Position numbers and translations under genes: made by a program | Source of the DNA: Pachyseris speciosa | Lineage: Eukaryota; Cnidaria; Anthozoa; Scleractinia; Pachyseridae | Assembly: GCA_016490735.1 (NCBI GenBank) | Contig: JAEMWC010001226.1 | Span: forward strand, 28,501-92,500 | Length of the DNA: 64,000 bases | Reading direction: 5' to 3' | The notes under the pieces: model-generated | Told to the model about the DNA's origin: nothing | Databases searched by the model: none | Seen by the model: only the letters and a program-made list of their open reading frames with translations | Part shown: in pieces, positions 48,495 through 57,247 of the stretch | Layout: each line of letters starts with the position of its first letter | Numbering within the stretch: position 1 is the first letter of the stretch

Positions 48495-48810
48495 ACAGTT
48501 TGTCATATTTATCAGCAACTGAAATTATACTTGGACAGAGATCAGAAATTGTATTATCTATTATAAATAGATCAGATATTAAAATTTTTTCGTCAAATTC
48601 TATTCCTCTGAAGTATGATCTAAGTTGTATTAGAATTTTTTCATAATTTTTGAAAGCAAATTTTGTCATTTCACCTTTTTTATTTAAATCTGATTTCTGC
48701 AGATAACCTTGAATAAGAATTCCAGGTGTAGATATGCTTCCAAGAATAATTGGATTAAGAGTTACAGCACCAACAATTGTTCCAACAGTGACCAATCCAA
48801 GTGAAATCAT
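48472..48810 (-). CDS. Membrane-anchored hypothetical protein
   Basis: 112 codons, intact. Residues 1-38 are strongly hydrophobic with glycine (LGLVTVGTIVGAVTLNPII), consistent with one or two membrane segments. The rest is charged and probably helical (MTKFAFKNYEKILIQLRSYF). It points opposite to the structural genes. I do not recognise a function; a virion-membrane or host-membrane role is guesswork. Confidence 0.6.
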   Translation of the reverse strand: MISLGLVTVGTIVGAVTLNPIILGSISTPGILIQGYLQKSDLNKKGEMTKFAFKNYEKILIQLRSYFRGIEFDEKILISDLFIIDNTISDLCPSIISVADKYDKLFTFEESN

Positions 48811-49014
48811 ATTTAATGTTAATTTTATTTTATTTAATTTTTATATTTCCATTTATAACAAATAAATAATTTATGATATGTTTTATATAATTTTTTCAAC
48901 TCATCTAATTTACTTTTTCAATGTTTGGTGAAATGTGATTAAAATTAAAAATGTCTTTTTTTAAATTGATCTTTTGAATGATTGAGATTTTTTAAGACTC
49001 ATTATACTTATTAC
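48811..49014. other. AT-rich spacer
   Basis: Very AT-rich, with no frame of interest. It may hold the promoter of the 48472-48810 gene. Confidence 0.4.
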
Positions 49015-49203
49015 TTATATTATAATTTTTTTACAGAACAGATGTATTAATCCAGATATTTGTCCGCACAACGGAGATTTTTTCATTAGTTTTGATGTTG
49101 CATTCTCTGGAATGGTATAAGTATATCCCCTGTCTAATGAATAACGATCATAAAATCTTCCAAAAGCATCGTGGAGAATACTATGTGTTTCTAATATATT
49201 AAT
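49015..49203 (-). pseudogene. Remnant of a minus-strand viral gene
   Basis: Coding-like C-terminal piece (LHDAFGRFYDRYSLDRGYTY, ending in HLFCKKII and TAA). It has no start codon; a TAG closes the frame upstream at 49204-49206. Family unknown. Confidence 0.4.
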
Positions 49204-49234
49204 CTATCCAAGTGTATGTTCTAAGAACTGTGTC

Positions 49235-49766
49235 ATGCAGCTCTGTGGAAATTCAGGATCCGGCAAGACTACACTTTTCCTCCATCTAATATGTGAGCCA
49301 CTTGTATATTACGACCAGATTTTTTTATTTGCTAAGAATTTGGATCAACAGAAGTATCAGTATTTACAGCAAGAGATGGACAAGTTGGTTATCCGTTTTA
49401 ATTTGCAGTAATGATGAAATTTTACCCGTTGAACAAATTCAAGACACTGAATTGCAACGATTAGTTGTGTTCGATGATTTTGTAAAGGATAAGAAACAAG
49501 ATCAAATTTTTTATTCAAGGACGACATAAGAACTGCTCAGTGATATATCTCACACAGTCATTCTACGGATGCCCCAAACCAATTAGGTTAAATTGCAGTC
49601 ATTTTGCTCTATACGACTTCCCATCTTCAAGAGAAAGAAACTTGATCTCCAAGAGCTTGGAATTGATAAGCAAAAGTATATTGAAGCAACTAAAAAACCA
49701 TATTCTTTCTGTTATGTCGACAAGCCAATGAAAACTGTGAAGAGAAACTTTTATGGTAATATCTAA
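49235..49766 (+). pseudogene. A32/FtsK-like genome-packaging ATPase, broken
   Basis: Four frames make up one former gene. A Walker A piece, CVMQLCGNSGSGKTTLFLHL, ends at a TAA (49409-49411). A Walker B piece, LQRLVVFDDFVKDKKQDQ, lies near 49452-49505. A sensor-like YLTQSFYGCPKPIRLNCSHF follows near 49543-49602, then a C-terminal tail ending at TAA (49764-49766). This ATPase pumps DNA into the capsid in Polintons, adintoviruses and poxviruses. At least three frameshifts or stops break it, and its 5' end may be lost, since the Walker A lies unusually close to the preceding minus-strand remnant. Confidence 0.75.
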
Positions 49767-49780
49767 TCTAATAGTATATG
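49762..49780 (+). promoter_or_regulatory. TCTA late-promoter-like motif
   Basis: TCTAATCTAATAGTATATG, with TCTA 16 bases before the A of the ATG. It lies partly within the end of the ATPase pseudogene. Confidence 0.65.
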
Positions 49781-50418
49781 GGTATATTCAACTTTTTACC
49801 AAATCAGGATCACGTCGGTCCTGTGAAAACAGGTGGAAGAGGACGAAGGGGAGCTGATCGTATAGGATTCAAATTAACTGATGATGGAAATTATGATATT
49901 CAAAATAAATGTTTGACGAACGTTGGAGCACCAATGACAAATCAAGATTGTGCAACAAAGGAATATGTGGATAATAATATAACGCCTGTTAGATTTGACT
50001 CAAGTCAATCCACAAAAACTACTTGAAGAAAAGAATAAAGCCATAGAAATTGCTAAAAAAACTAGGAGGTAAAAAATCAAACGCAAAAACACTAGAAGAT
50101 AAACAATCTTTTGATCGAGAGTTACAAACTTTGAAGAAATACAGAGAAACGATTGCAGATGTACTGAATTCTTACAAATACAAATCAGGGCAGGGTGTTG
50201 GTATTAGAAAGAGAAAACAAATTGGAGCAGGTGTTGTTTATTATAATAATGTGGGAGATTTGCTTTCACGACTTCAGTTACTTGGTGGGTCTATTTATGC
50301 TGGGAATAATAGCATTGGTGTCAGAGACGAATTTGTGAAGATATTGCACGTATTAAAAAGATTGGGGATTGTTGGAAATGAAGAGCTTAATGGAATAATA
50401 AGGAAATATCTACTCTAA
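49778..50418 (+). pseudogene. Virion-surface or fibre-like protein, frameshifted
   Basis: The first frame (49778-50026, 82 codons) has LTNVGAPMTNQDCATKEYVD, a phrase common in phage and viral fibre or tail proteins just before a trimerisation segment. A middle stretch continues in another frame near 49995-50065. The rest (50050-50418) is in a third frame, Lys-rich and then Gly/Asn-rich, with GNNSIGVRDEFVKILHVLKR near the end. At least two shifts break it. I infer one ancestral gene of about 200 codons. The fibre idea rests only on the short phrase. Confidence 0.45.
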
Positions 50419-50427
50419 TAGTATATG
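50409..50427 (+). promoter_or_regulatory. TCTA late-promoter-like motif
   Basis: TCTACTCTAATAGTATATG, with TCTA 16 bases before the ATG of the candidate penton gene. Confidence 0.7.
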
Positions 50428-51210
50428 ACAGAAATATCATTGCGATTCAATAGCAAAAACAGAGACAAAATTGGTGTTAGTTACAGTCACGATTTCACAA
50501 AAAGATTCAATAAGCCTCTCAAGTTATCAAATGATATGAAATACGAAATCGCAGTTAAAACTATCAATATGACATACACTTGGTATAATATCAGACAATC
50601 TTACAATAACAATCAATTTAAATATAGTTACAATAAAGGTACAAATTGGGAAACAATCGTTTTTGTTGATGGGATGTATAGCTACGATGACATATCACTA
50701 TATATTTATCAAGTTTTACTTAAAAGGGGAAGAGAACTAAATCCATCAGAAACAGATATTTCAAAAAAGAGATATGGCATAAATTTAAATTTTGTATTAT
50801 CAACTCATAGAATTTTGATTGAACTTGATGAAAATTATCAAGTGGATCTAAGAAATTTTGAATTCAGAAAACTTATCGGTTTTGAGTCAAAATTAGTTAC
50901 ACGAACAGAGTACGGTTCATATCTTCCCGATATCACGAGAGGAGTAGATGAAATTTATATCAACTGTGACAAAGTCATTGACAGCATCGTTGATGGCAAC
51001 AGTACATCTACAATTGCTGTTATTCCAGTTACAGATCTTGTTTGATCTTTACCTTTCACATACAAACCTCGGTTTCTTTCATGGAATCCAGTCTCAACAC
51101 ATACGATCAGTTCAATACATTTTTACGTGACTGATTCTTCTGGAGCACCAGTTCATTTAAACGGGATAGATTGGTATATTGAGATATTCTTGAGAGGGAC
51201 GGAATTATAG
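50425..51210 (+). pseudogene. Candidate penton-type minor capsid protein, one in-frame stop
   Basis: About 262 codons. A single TGA (51043-51045) interrupts an otherwise open frame that continues to a TAG at 51208-51210. The product is rich in beta-type alternation (KLSNDMKYEIAVKTINMTY, FVLSTHRILIELDENYQVDL) and contains RKLIGFESKLV and DEIYINCDKVIDSIVDG. Size, position before the major capsid gene and beta pattern fit a single-jelly-roll penton protein of Polintons, which would form capsid vertices. The fold is inferred, not demonstrated. If the TGA is real, the last 54 residues are lost. Confidence 0.5.
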
Positions 51211-51218
51211 GAATTTAT

Positions 51219-51237
51219 TCTAATTATATAGTATATG
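51219..51237 (+). promoter_or_regulatory. TCTA late-promoter-like motif
   Basis: TCTAATTATATAGTATATG, 16-base spacing to the ATG. Confidence 0.65.
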
Positions 51238-51538
51238 AAACGATTTGAATATAAAAAATTAAGTGAGGAACAACATGGCGAAGGTGTGCTGACGGACATT
51301 ATTAAAACTGTTGGAAAAAAAAGCAGCTAAAAAAACAGCTTCAACAATTGGCGATTATGCTGGCAAAAAAGCTGGTGACAAAATAATAGAACTTTTAAGC
51401 AAGAGAAAGGAAAAACCTAAACTAACCAAAACTAAAAATCCTAAACCTTTAACACAAAATGAAAGGAATGAAAAACTCAGTCAACTTATCTCAGGTGGAA
51501 AACTAAGAAGAAACAAAACTTTATCTCAATCTCTCTAA
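51235..51538 (+). pseudogene. Basic minor-capsid-like protein, copy 1, frameshifted
   Basis: Starts MKRFEYKKLSEEQHGEGVLT and reaches a TAA at 51328-51330 because of an A8 run near 51315-51322. The rest continues in the next frame to 51538 with AGKKAGDKIIELLSKRKEKP and a basic tail. The small basic product with an Ala/Gly/Lys segment resembles core or cement proteins of adenovirus-like virions. An unbroken 7-A run would keep it in frame, so it could be a slip or a sequencing error. Confidence 0.5.
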
Positions 51539-51551
51539 ACCCCTACTTTTA

Positions 51552-51570
51552 TCTAACCTAATTGTATATG
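51552..51570 (+). promoter_or_regulatory. TCTA late-promoter-like motif (duplicated)
   Basis: TCTAACCTAATTGTATATG, 16-base spacing. Copied along with the gene in the tandem duplication; the same sequence recurs at 51886. Confidence 0.65.
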
Positions 51571-51872
51571 AAAACGATTTGAATATAAAAAATTAAGTGA
51601 GGAACAACATGGCGAAGGTGTACTGACGGACATTATTAAAACTATTGGAAAAAAAAGCAGCTGAAAAAACAGCTTCAACAATTGGCGATTATGCTGGCAA
51701 AAAAGCTGGTGACAAAATAATAGAACTTTTAAGCAAGAGAAAGGAAAAACCTAAACTAACCAAAACTAAAAATCCTAAACCTTTAACACAAAATGAAAGG
51801 AATGAAAAACTCAGTCAACTTATCTCAGGTGGAAAACTAAGAAGAAATAAAACTTCATCTCAATCGCTCTAA
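51568..51872 (+). pseudogene. Basic minor-capsid-like protein, copy 2
   Basis: Tandem copy of 51235-51538, offset 334 bases, with a handful of substitutions (for example Lys to Glu in KKAAEKTAS). An extra A after the ATG breaks the start frame, and the same A8 run breaks the middle. The shared break means the A8 state predates the duplication, if it is real. Confidence 0.6.
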
Positions 51873-51885
51873 ACCCCTACTTTTA

Positions 51886-51904
51886 TCTAACCTAATTGTA
51901 TATG
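51886..51904 (+). promoter_or_regulatory. TCTA late-promoter-like motif, major capsid gene
   Basis: TCTAACCTAATTGTATATG, identical to 51552-51570, 16-base spacing to the capsid ATG. Confidence 0.7.
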
Positions 51905-52737
51905 TCAAACTATCGTGACTCAAAATTTATAGAGCGTTATGAAGATATTGTTTTTGAACTTGAAATGGCATTAAATACTGTAGTTGCAAACAATGCTCAT
52001 CAGAAGAAAACAGGTTCTCAATTCGTCGTTGACAACAGCGGTGAGACAACACCGTTCGATTGGCAATAATTTGGCAAGCTGCAGATGATTGTCGTGTTGT
52101 ACTCACCAAATTTCAGTTAATTGTCCCTCGTATTGTTTTCAATGCAGAGGGAAAGTCATTATACTTTAATAAATATCTTGATAATAGAAAATGGACTTAC
52201 ATGAGAGAGATGGTTGAGAGGGGTAACTCAACGAGACAACAAACAGCTAATTTCCGTATTTCAACGGGAATAAATAAACCTAGACATGTATTTGTTTTCA
52301 TAATCAACGATGCAAATGACGAATCTCAAACGGCTAATAAATTCTTGTATAACACATTTTCAGTTGCAAATAACCGAACAATGATGAGTTGTCATCTTGA
52401 GGTGTCAAATGTAATTGATTACCCGGAGGTTCACTATAAACCATCAACAGAACCATCGAGGGTTTTCAGAGATGTTTTGAAATATGTAGATGCCGTCAAC
52501 GATTATAGTGACAGCACTCTTCTAAACAGGGGTAACTTCGGCTCCATATTCCCTTTCATTTATTTCGATTTAACAAAACAGAAACAGGATATTCGGGATG
52601 GGATGACGAAACTGACTTTCAAATACACTTTGAGTGCGGGAACAAACGCAGATTACAGTGTATATGCATTGGTCCTTTATGAACAAGACGTTGAGATGAG
52701 AAAGAAAGATGGAAAATTAATCCTGAGATCAATGTAA
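51902..52737 (+). pseudogene. Major capsid protein, N-terminus plus C-terminal half
   Basis: The first 55 codons (MSNYRDSKFIERYEDIVFEL... to TTPFDWQ) end in a TAA at 52067-52069. A second frame, 52060-52737, carries a long C-terminal half with KPRHVFVFIINDANDESQ, PEVHYKPSTEPSRVFRDVLK and NFGSIFPFIYFDLTKQKQD, recognisable as the second jelly roll of a Polinton/adintovirus double-jelly-roll capsid protein. The total is much shorter than usual for such proteins, so most of the first jelly roll appears deleted at the junction. In an intact virus it would form the hexameric capsomers. Confidence 0.75.
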
Positions 52738-52744
52738 TTCTTTA

Positions 52745-52763
52745 TCTACTCTAATAGTATATG
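52745..52763 (+). promoter_or_regulatory. TCTA late-promoter-like motif
   Basis: TCTACTCTAATAGTATATG, identical to 50409-50427, 16-base spacing. Confidence 0.7.
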
Positions 52764-53051
52764 ACTACTTATGGAGTGACACTTTCACCGAGGCAGAAAA
52801 AAAGTCTTGGAAAAGCATACAAAGAAAATTCATCTTTAACAATTTGATTATCAACAGGTTCTGATCCACTTATATTAACAGAGACACAGATTGACAAACT
52901 GAAAAAAGGAACAGACATCACTTTATCTGAAACACAAATCAGAGAAAATACAGAACGCGGTCCTCTTACCTTTGATGATTTAGACATAATTGAATTTAAC
53001 AATGGAACTGTCACACTGTTGGAAAATCATCCATTCTTAAATACAATTTAA
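52761..53051 (+). pseudogene. Small minor virion protein paralogue, one stop
   Basis: Starts MTTYGVTLSPRQKKSLGKAY. A TGA at 52845-52847 interrupts 96 codons; after it come LILTETQIDKLKKGTDITLS and a short acidic tail. Its start resembles the gene at 53327 (MTTYHPHGVKLSQGQKDKI), so the two are likely paralogues or an old duplication. The 'TxTQIxK' phrase recurs in the 53327-54180 gene. Confidence 0.5.
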
Positions 53052-53071
53052 TCTAATCTATTATTATAAAT

Positions 53072-53260
53072 ATGAATAAAGAATTAGACATCAATGATTT
53101 TTCCGATGATGAAGATTTTAGTGAAGAATTTTCTGATTCATCCGACGAAGAATATTTCCCTTAAGAAGAAAGTTCCGAGGATGATGAAGATTATTCCGAT
53201 GAAGAAGATATTCACGATGACACACTTCTGAAACAGATGGAATATCAACCTCTATCTTAA
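53072..53260 (+). pseudogene. Acidic Ser/Asp/Glu-rich protein, one stop
   Basis: Starts MNKELDINDFSDDEDFSEEF. A TAA at 53162-53164 interrupts 62 codons; the remainder is EDDEDYSDEEDIHDDT and a short tail. TCTA lies 20 bases before the ATG. Very acidic small proteins can partner basic core proteins, but that is only a suggestion here. Confidence 0.45.
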
Positions 53261-53310
53261 ATACAAAAAACTATTTATTTCATCTTTTTCTTTAATATAA
53301 TACAATTTAA

Positions 53311-53329
53311 TCTAATCTATTATTATATG
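53311..53329 (+). promoter_or_regulatory. TCTA late-promoter-like motif
   Basis: TCTAATCTATTATTATATG, 16-base spacing to the ATG at 53327. Confidence 0.65.
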
Positions 53330-54182
53330 ACTACTTATCATCCTCATGGTGTTAAACTTTCACAAGGACAGAAAGACAAAATTGCAAAAGCGATTAAATT
53401 AAATACATCAATTACAATTAGATCATCACATAATGAATTATCTGGACCAGACGAACTTATGTTGACCAAAACACAGATCAAAAGATAGTGAAAGCTCAAA
53501 AAATGGGAACAGGTGCCGATTTGAAAATATCGAAATCACAAATCAGAAAAGCTGTTGTACACAGAGGTTCCTTATGGAGCAGTTTAATGCGTTTGGTCCC
53601 AACTCTAACACCTTTATTTAAGAACGCGGCTTTAGGAGCTCTTTCAGGTATTGCTTCTGAAGGAGCTTCACGACTTTTAAAAAGGGTTTTGCCGAAACAA
53701 AGGGGGGTTTTTTAATTTCAAAAGAAAACTTCTCTCAATTGCTAAATTACAAAAATTTGTTTAATACCAGACAAATGGCCGATCTGATTAATGCGATGCA
53801 GACGGGTTCTGGTGTAAAAATTACTCCAACAAAAACACAGATAGGAAAGGGTCTCGGTACAATATTGGCTAGTATTGGTATTCCTCTCGCCATTGAAGCA
53901 ATTAAGAAATTAACGGGAAAAGGTTTACATGTAGAACACAGTCGTCCGAGACGATCATTGCCCGTGCATGTTCCTGATGCCATTGCTGTGAAAAAAGATG
54001 GAGGAAAACATGGGCAATTGCCGCCACCTGTTGTAGGTACATGGGATAACCCAATTGGTTTTGGAATGAAAAAAAAAAAAAGAACTTCAAAAAAGGGAAA
54101 AGGACTTCTCTTAGGACCGAACTCACCTTTTACCAAGGCAAAAATACCAATTTTGGGGACAATACTCCTAAGATTCATAAAT
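53327..54182 (+). pseudogene. Minor capsid/membrane-active protein, frameshifted twice
   Basis: Three frames in a row: 53327-53488 (MTTYHPHGVKLSQGQK... to a TAG), 53488-53715 and 53700-54182. The second has MGTGADLKISKSQIRKAV then a hydrophobic SLMRLVPTLTPLFKNAALGA stretch. The third has a second hydrophobic stretch (GTILASIGIPLAIEAIKKL), a Pro-rich DNPIGFGMKKKKRTSKKGKG and an NSPFTKAKIPILG tail. The shift near 53701-53713 lies at a G6T6 tract. A protein with paired amphipathic segments beside the protease gene could be a protease substrate acting on membranes at entry, as in adenoviruses; this is inference. Confidence 0.5.
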
Positions 54183-54183
54183 A

Positions 54184-54614
54184 ACCATTATCTAACTTTG
54201 ATTTATCTGGTTGGGTGAAACAATTAAACATCAAACATTTTAGAGGAGTTTATTCTAGGGACTCTTTACCCAATAAAATAAATAAAGAATGTGGAATAGT
54301 TAATCTCGACAGCAAAATTGGACCCGGCACTCATTGGGTTTGTTATAGAAATATAGATGGGTTTTATTGTGAGTATTTTGACAGTTTTGGTTTGATGATG
54401 CCAAAAGAAGTTAAAAGATATATGGTTACAAGTGGAAAACAATTAGAATACTCTGGAGATGAAATCCAGGAAAGAGATAGTGTTCTCTGTGGATATTGGG
54501 TCCTATTATCTTCTCGAGAGACAAAAAGGTAGATCAATTCTAAATACAATACATAATTCCAAATTCGCGAATGACAATCACAGATTCATCATAGACTACT
54601 TTGAAAATATATAA
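54184..54614 (+). pseudogene. Adenain-like maturation cysteine protease, frameshifted
   Basis: Reads from PLSNFDLSGWVKQLNI after a TAA. The catalytic His is in GPGTHWVCYRN (about 54326-54358), an acidic partner in EYFDSFGL (near 54372-54396), and the catalytic Cys in DSVLCGYWV (near 54480-54506). This His/Asp/Cys order is that of adenovirus protease and its Polinton homologues, which cleave capsid precursors. One base is lost or gained near 54505-54515, and the last 35 or so residues lie in another frame ending at 54612-54614. There is no ATG at the expected start. Confidence 0.8.
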
Positions 54615-54623
54615 TTTATATAT

Positions 54624-54875
54624 ATGAATAGATTAGTTGAGATTAAAGTTAAGTTAAATGAAAATCAGAGAATTAGAATTAGAAATAATGAGAATCAAAC
54701 TATAGTCATAAGATTGAAAAAGAATTGTTTACATGGCGGCGATATTCTGCATGTTTGTGAAACAACGAGAATTATGTTAGAAGAGCGAAGAATTCGGCTT
54801 AAAGGTATTGACATAAAAATATTCCCTAAACAAGACATTGAAGAAAGAAATGGTGATTTGTATTTGGCATATTAA
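54624..54875 (+). CDS. Hypothetical protein, 83 codons
   Basis: Intact frame from ATG (MNRLVEIKVKLNENQRIRIR) to TAA. It is basic, with alternating hydrophobic residues suggesting beta strands, and has one Cys pair (NCLHGGDILHVC). It lies between the protease and the zinc-ribbon/PLA2 gene and is the only clearly unbroken small gene in that stretch. No family recognised. Confidence 0.55.
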   Translation: MNRLVEIKVKLNENQRIRIRNNENQTIVIRLKKNCLHGGDILHVCETTRIMLEERRIRLKGIDIKIFPKQDIEERNGDLYLAY

Positions 54876-54892
54876 TCTAACTTAAATGTATA

Positions 54893-55695
54893 ATGGTAAA
54901 ATCATATTGCATTAAGCAGAAGAAAGTCACTGAATGTGTACCTGGAAGTGAACGGTTTGAAATGACTAAAAATGGTCGAACTATGCTGAAATGTACTTGT
55001 GCTGAATGTGGAATCACAAAGACTAAATTTGTCAAAAACAATAAAAATTTACACTAAATAGCCCCTCTGAAGGGGGGGGGGGCTTGGAAACACGCTTTTA
55101 ACTGGAGCGTTAGATCTCGGTTTTGAATTAGCTCCTGTAATTGGTAAAAAAGCATTACAAGCGGGCAGATATTATGCATCCGAGGCATTGAGGAACAAAC
55201 AATTGCAAAAAAAGGCTATTGATTATGCTTTGGATAAAGCCAAACCGATTATAAGTAAAGTTGGTAGAGAGGGCTTGCTTCAATTATCAATTAAGATCAG
55301 GCCAAAATGCAAAGATGGGAAACAAATGCATAAAACCGATATTAAAGGATTGGATTATGGCAGTGGGTTAATTGACAGTTTATTAAAATTGGGTGTAGCA
55401 GGGTCTCCGTGGCAAGAAGATTAAAAAAGGGAGCTGAATTATTGACAGATCCTAATTTATTCAAAACACCAAACAAAAAAGAAATTACAGACATAAAAGA
55501 TCGCATCAAGTTTTACAAAGAGCACTACAAATTGGCTAAAGCAAAAGGTTACAAAGGTTCTTATTCAAAATTTGTACAGGAAATGGGATGGGCTGAAAAA
55601 CCAACTTTTACATTTTCGGGGATTGGTGGTGCTATTGATATTCATAAAGCCATTGGTAAGCTTCCTAAACCAAAATCAGGTTGGACTTTGCCAGG
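54893..55695 (+). pseudogene. Zinc-ribbon minor capsid protein, upstream part of the PLA2 gene
   Basis: 54893-55057 encodes 54 residues, MVKSYCIKQKKVTEC... with a second pair in LKCTCAECGITKTKF (four cysteines, a zinc ribbon). After a G10 run (about 55072-55081) the frame moves: a helical middle part follows (55085-55426, LGFELAPVIGKKALQAGRYY). Then comes 55409-55695 with KDRIKFYKEHYKLAKAKGYK and EMGWAEKPTFTFSGIG. The shifts near 55080 and 55415 look like single-base events. TCTA lies 17 bases before the ATG. I infer one ancestral gene running on into the PLA2 domain. Confidence 0.55.
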
Positions 55696-55698
55696 CCA

Positions 55699-55975
55699 TA
55701 ATACACAGGGCCATACAATCCTCTTGATGAGCAGCTTAAATACAACCCAACAACAGGTGAAATAATTGAGATATATCAGCAGCCAACCGGTAAGACAGAT
55801 GCAGTCGCCATGCAACATGATGTTGATTATTCTGTTTGTGGAGATGATAGAAAATGCAAGAATGAAGCTGATCGCAAAATGGTTAAAGCCCTTGATGCCA
55901 TTCCATATAACGAAAGACAATGGGGTCATTTTATTGCAAGAAATATGATTGACACAAAACAGAAACTTGGTCTCG
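55699..55975 (+). pseudogene. Phospholipase A2 domain (parvovirus VP1-like)
   Basis: A third frame shift near 55697 brings in YTGPYNPLDEQLKYN, the calcium-binding loop pattern YxGxxNPLD. HDVDYSVCGD at 55816-55845 follows, with the catalytic His-Asp pair (HDxxY), then ADRKMVKALDAIP. This order is that of the PLA2 domain in parvovirus VP1, which breaches endosomal membranes during entry. The catalytic residues are all present. From 55810 the same frame continues without a stop into the integrase. Confidence 0.75.
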
Positions 55976-57218
55976 GTGTTCCAAAAAAACCGAAAAAGCC
56001 GTCGAGTGAAGAAAACTGGCAAGAAAAATTACCAGATGAACTACATAAAACCATAAAACGCAACTTTACTCGACGGCGTGTGATTGTAAATAAAATCGAT
56101 GAAATATGGGCTGCTGATCTTGTTGAAATACAAAAATTCAGTAAATGGAATAAAGGTTATAAATATCTTTTGATGGTTATTGATGTTTTCAGTAAATATG
56201 GTTGGATTGTTCCTCTGAAGGATAAAAAGGGTGAAACTGTAACTGAAGCATTCAAAACCATCTTCAGAGATAGAAAACCACAATATCTATGGGTCGATAA
56301 AGGGAAAGAGTTCTATAACAAACACCTGAACGACTTGCTAGAGAAAAATGGGATACATATTTACTCCACTGAAAATGAAGAAAAGTCCTCAGTGGTTGAA
56401 AGATGGAATCGAACAATAAAGTCCAAGATGTGGAAGCAGTTCACTGTCCAAGGTGATACACAATACATAGCCAGGGATGGCGCAGTGGTGAGAGCACTCG
56501 CCTTCCACCAATGTGGCCCGGGTTCGATTCCCGGACTCGACGTCATATGTGGGTTGAGTTTGTTGTTGGTTCTTTTCTCTGCTCCGAGAGGTTTTTCTCC
56601 GGGTTCTCCGGTTTTCCCCTCTCCACAAAAACCAACATTTCCAAATTCCAATTTCATCTGCTTGTAAAGCGCATTTGATCATATACACATGGAAAATGCG
56701 CTATATAAGTTCTAAATTAAATTATTATTAAATTTTTATTAGACATATTACCTAAAATATTAAAACAGTACAATAACACAAAACATTCAAGCACAAAGAT
56801 GACACCCACAGAGGCTTCGAAGAAAAAGAATGAAGGAATAGTGTATTTTAATTTATACGGTGAAATGGAAACATTACAACATAAACCAGAATTTAAAGTA
56901 GGTGACAAGGTTCGAATTAGTAAATACAAAAGAAAGACTTTTGATAAAGGTTATACTCCAAACTGGACTGAAGAATTATTCATAATAGATAAGATCCAAT
57001 ACACTAATCCAATCACCTATAAAATAAAGGATCTAAGAGGTGAAGATATTGAAGGGAGTTTTTATGAACCTGAATTATTAAAAGCCAAACAGAATGTTTT
57101 CCGTATTGATAAAGTCATTCGGAGGGATTACAAGAACAAACAAGCTTTGGTTAAATGGAAGGGATATAGTGACGACTTTAACAGTTGGATACCATTCAGC
57201 GATTTAAAAGACATGTGA
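55976..57218 (+). pseudogene. Retroviral-type integrase with chromodomain, SINE-interrupted
   Basis: The integrase core shows the D,D(35)E residues in DEIWAADLVEIQKF (about 56098-56140), QYLWVDKGKEFYN (56281-56320) and NEEKSSVVERWNRT (56374-56415). A SINE at 56469-56730 cuts the frame near TVQGDTQYIA. Viral coding resumes at about 56739 and has an SH3-like DNA-binding region (FKVGDKVRISKYK) and a C-terminal chromodomain (VIRRDYKNKQALVKWKGYSD...W) to 57218. Polinton integrases insert the element into host DNA. The core is in frame with the PLA2 domain upstream. Confidence 0.85.
56469..56735 (+). mobile_element. tRNA-derived SINE inside the integrase
   Basis: Same family and nearly the same sequence as 17318-17575, here on the plus strand: A-box TGGCGCAGTGGTGAG, B-box GGTTCGATTCCCG, and tail GCGCTATATAAGTTCTAAAT then ATTATTATTA. 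It destroys the integrase frame, so it landed after the virus entered the genome. Confidence 0.92.
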
Positions 57219-57225
57219 AAAATAA

Positions 57226-57247
57226 TCTAACTTATATATAATATATG
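57226..57247 (+). promoter_or_regulatory. TCTA motif upstream of the Bro-N gene
   Basis: TCTAACTTATATATAATATATG, with TCTA 19 bases before the ATG, three more than in the capsid genes. Confidence 0.5.
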
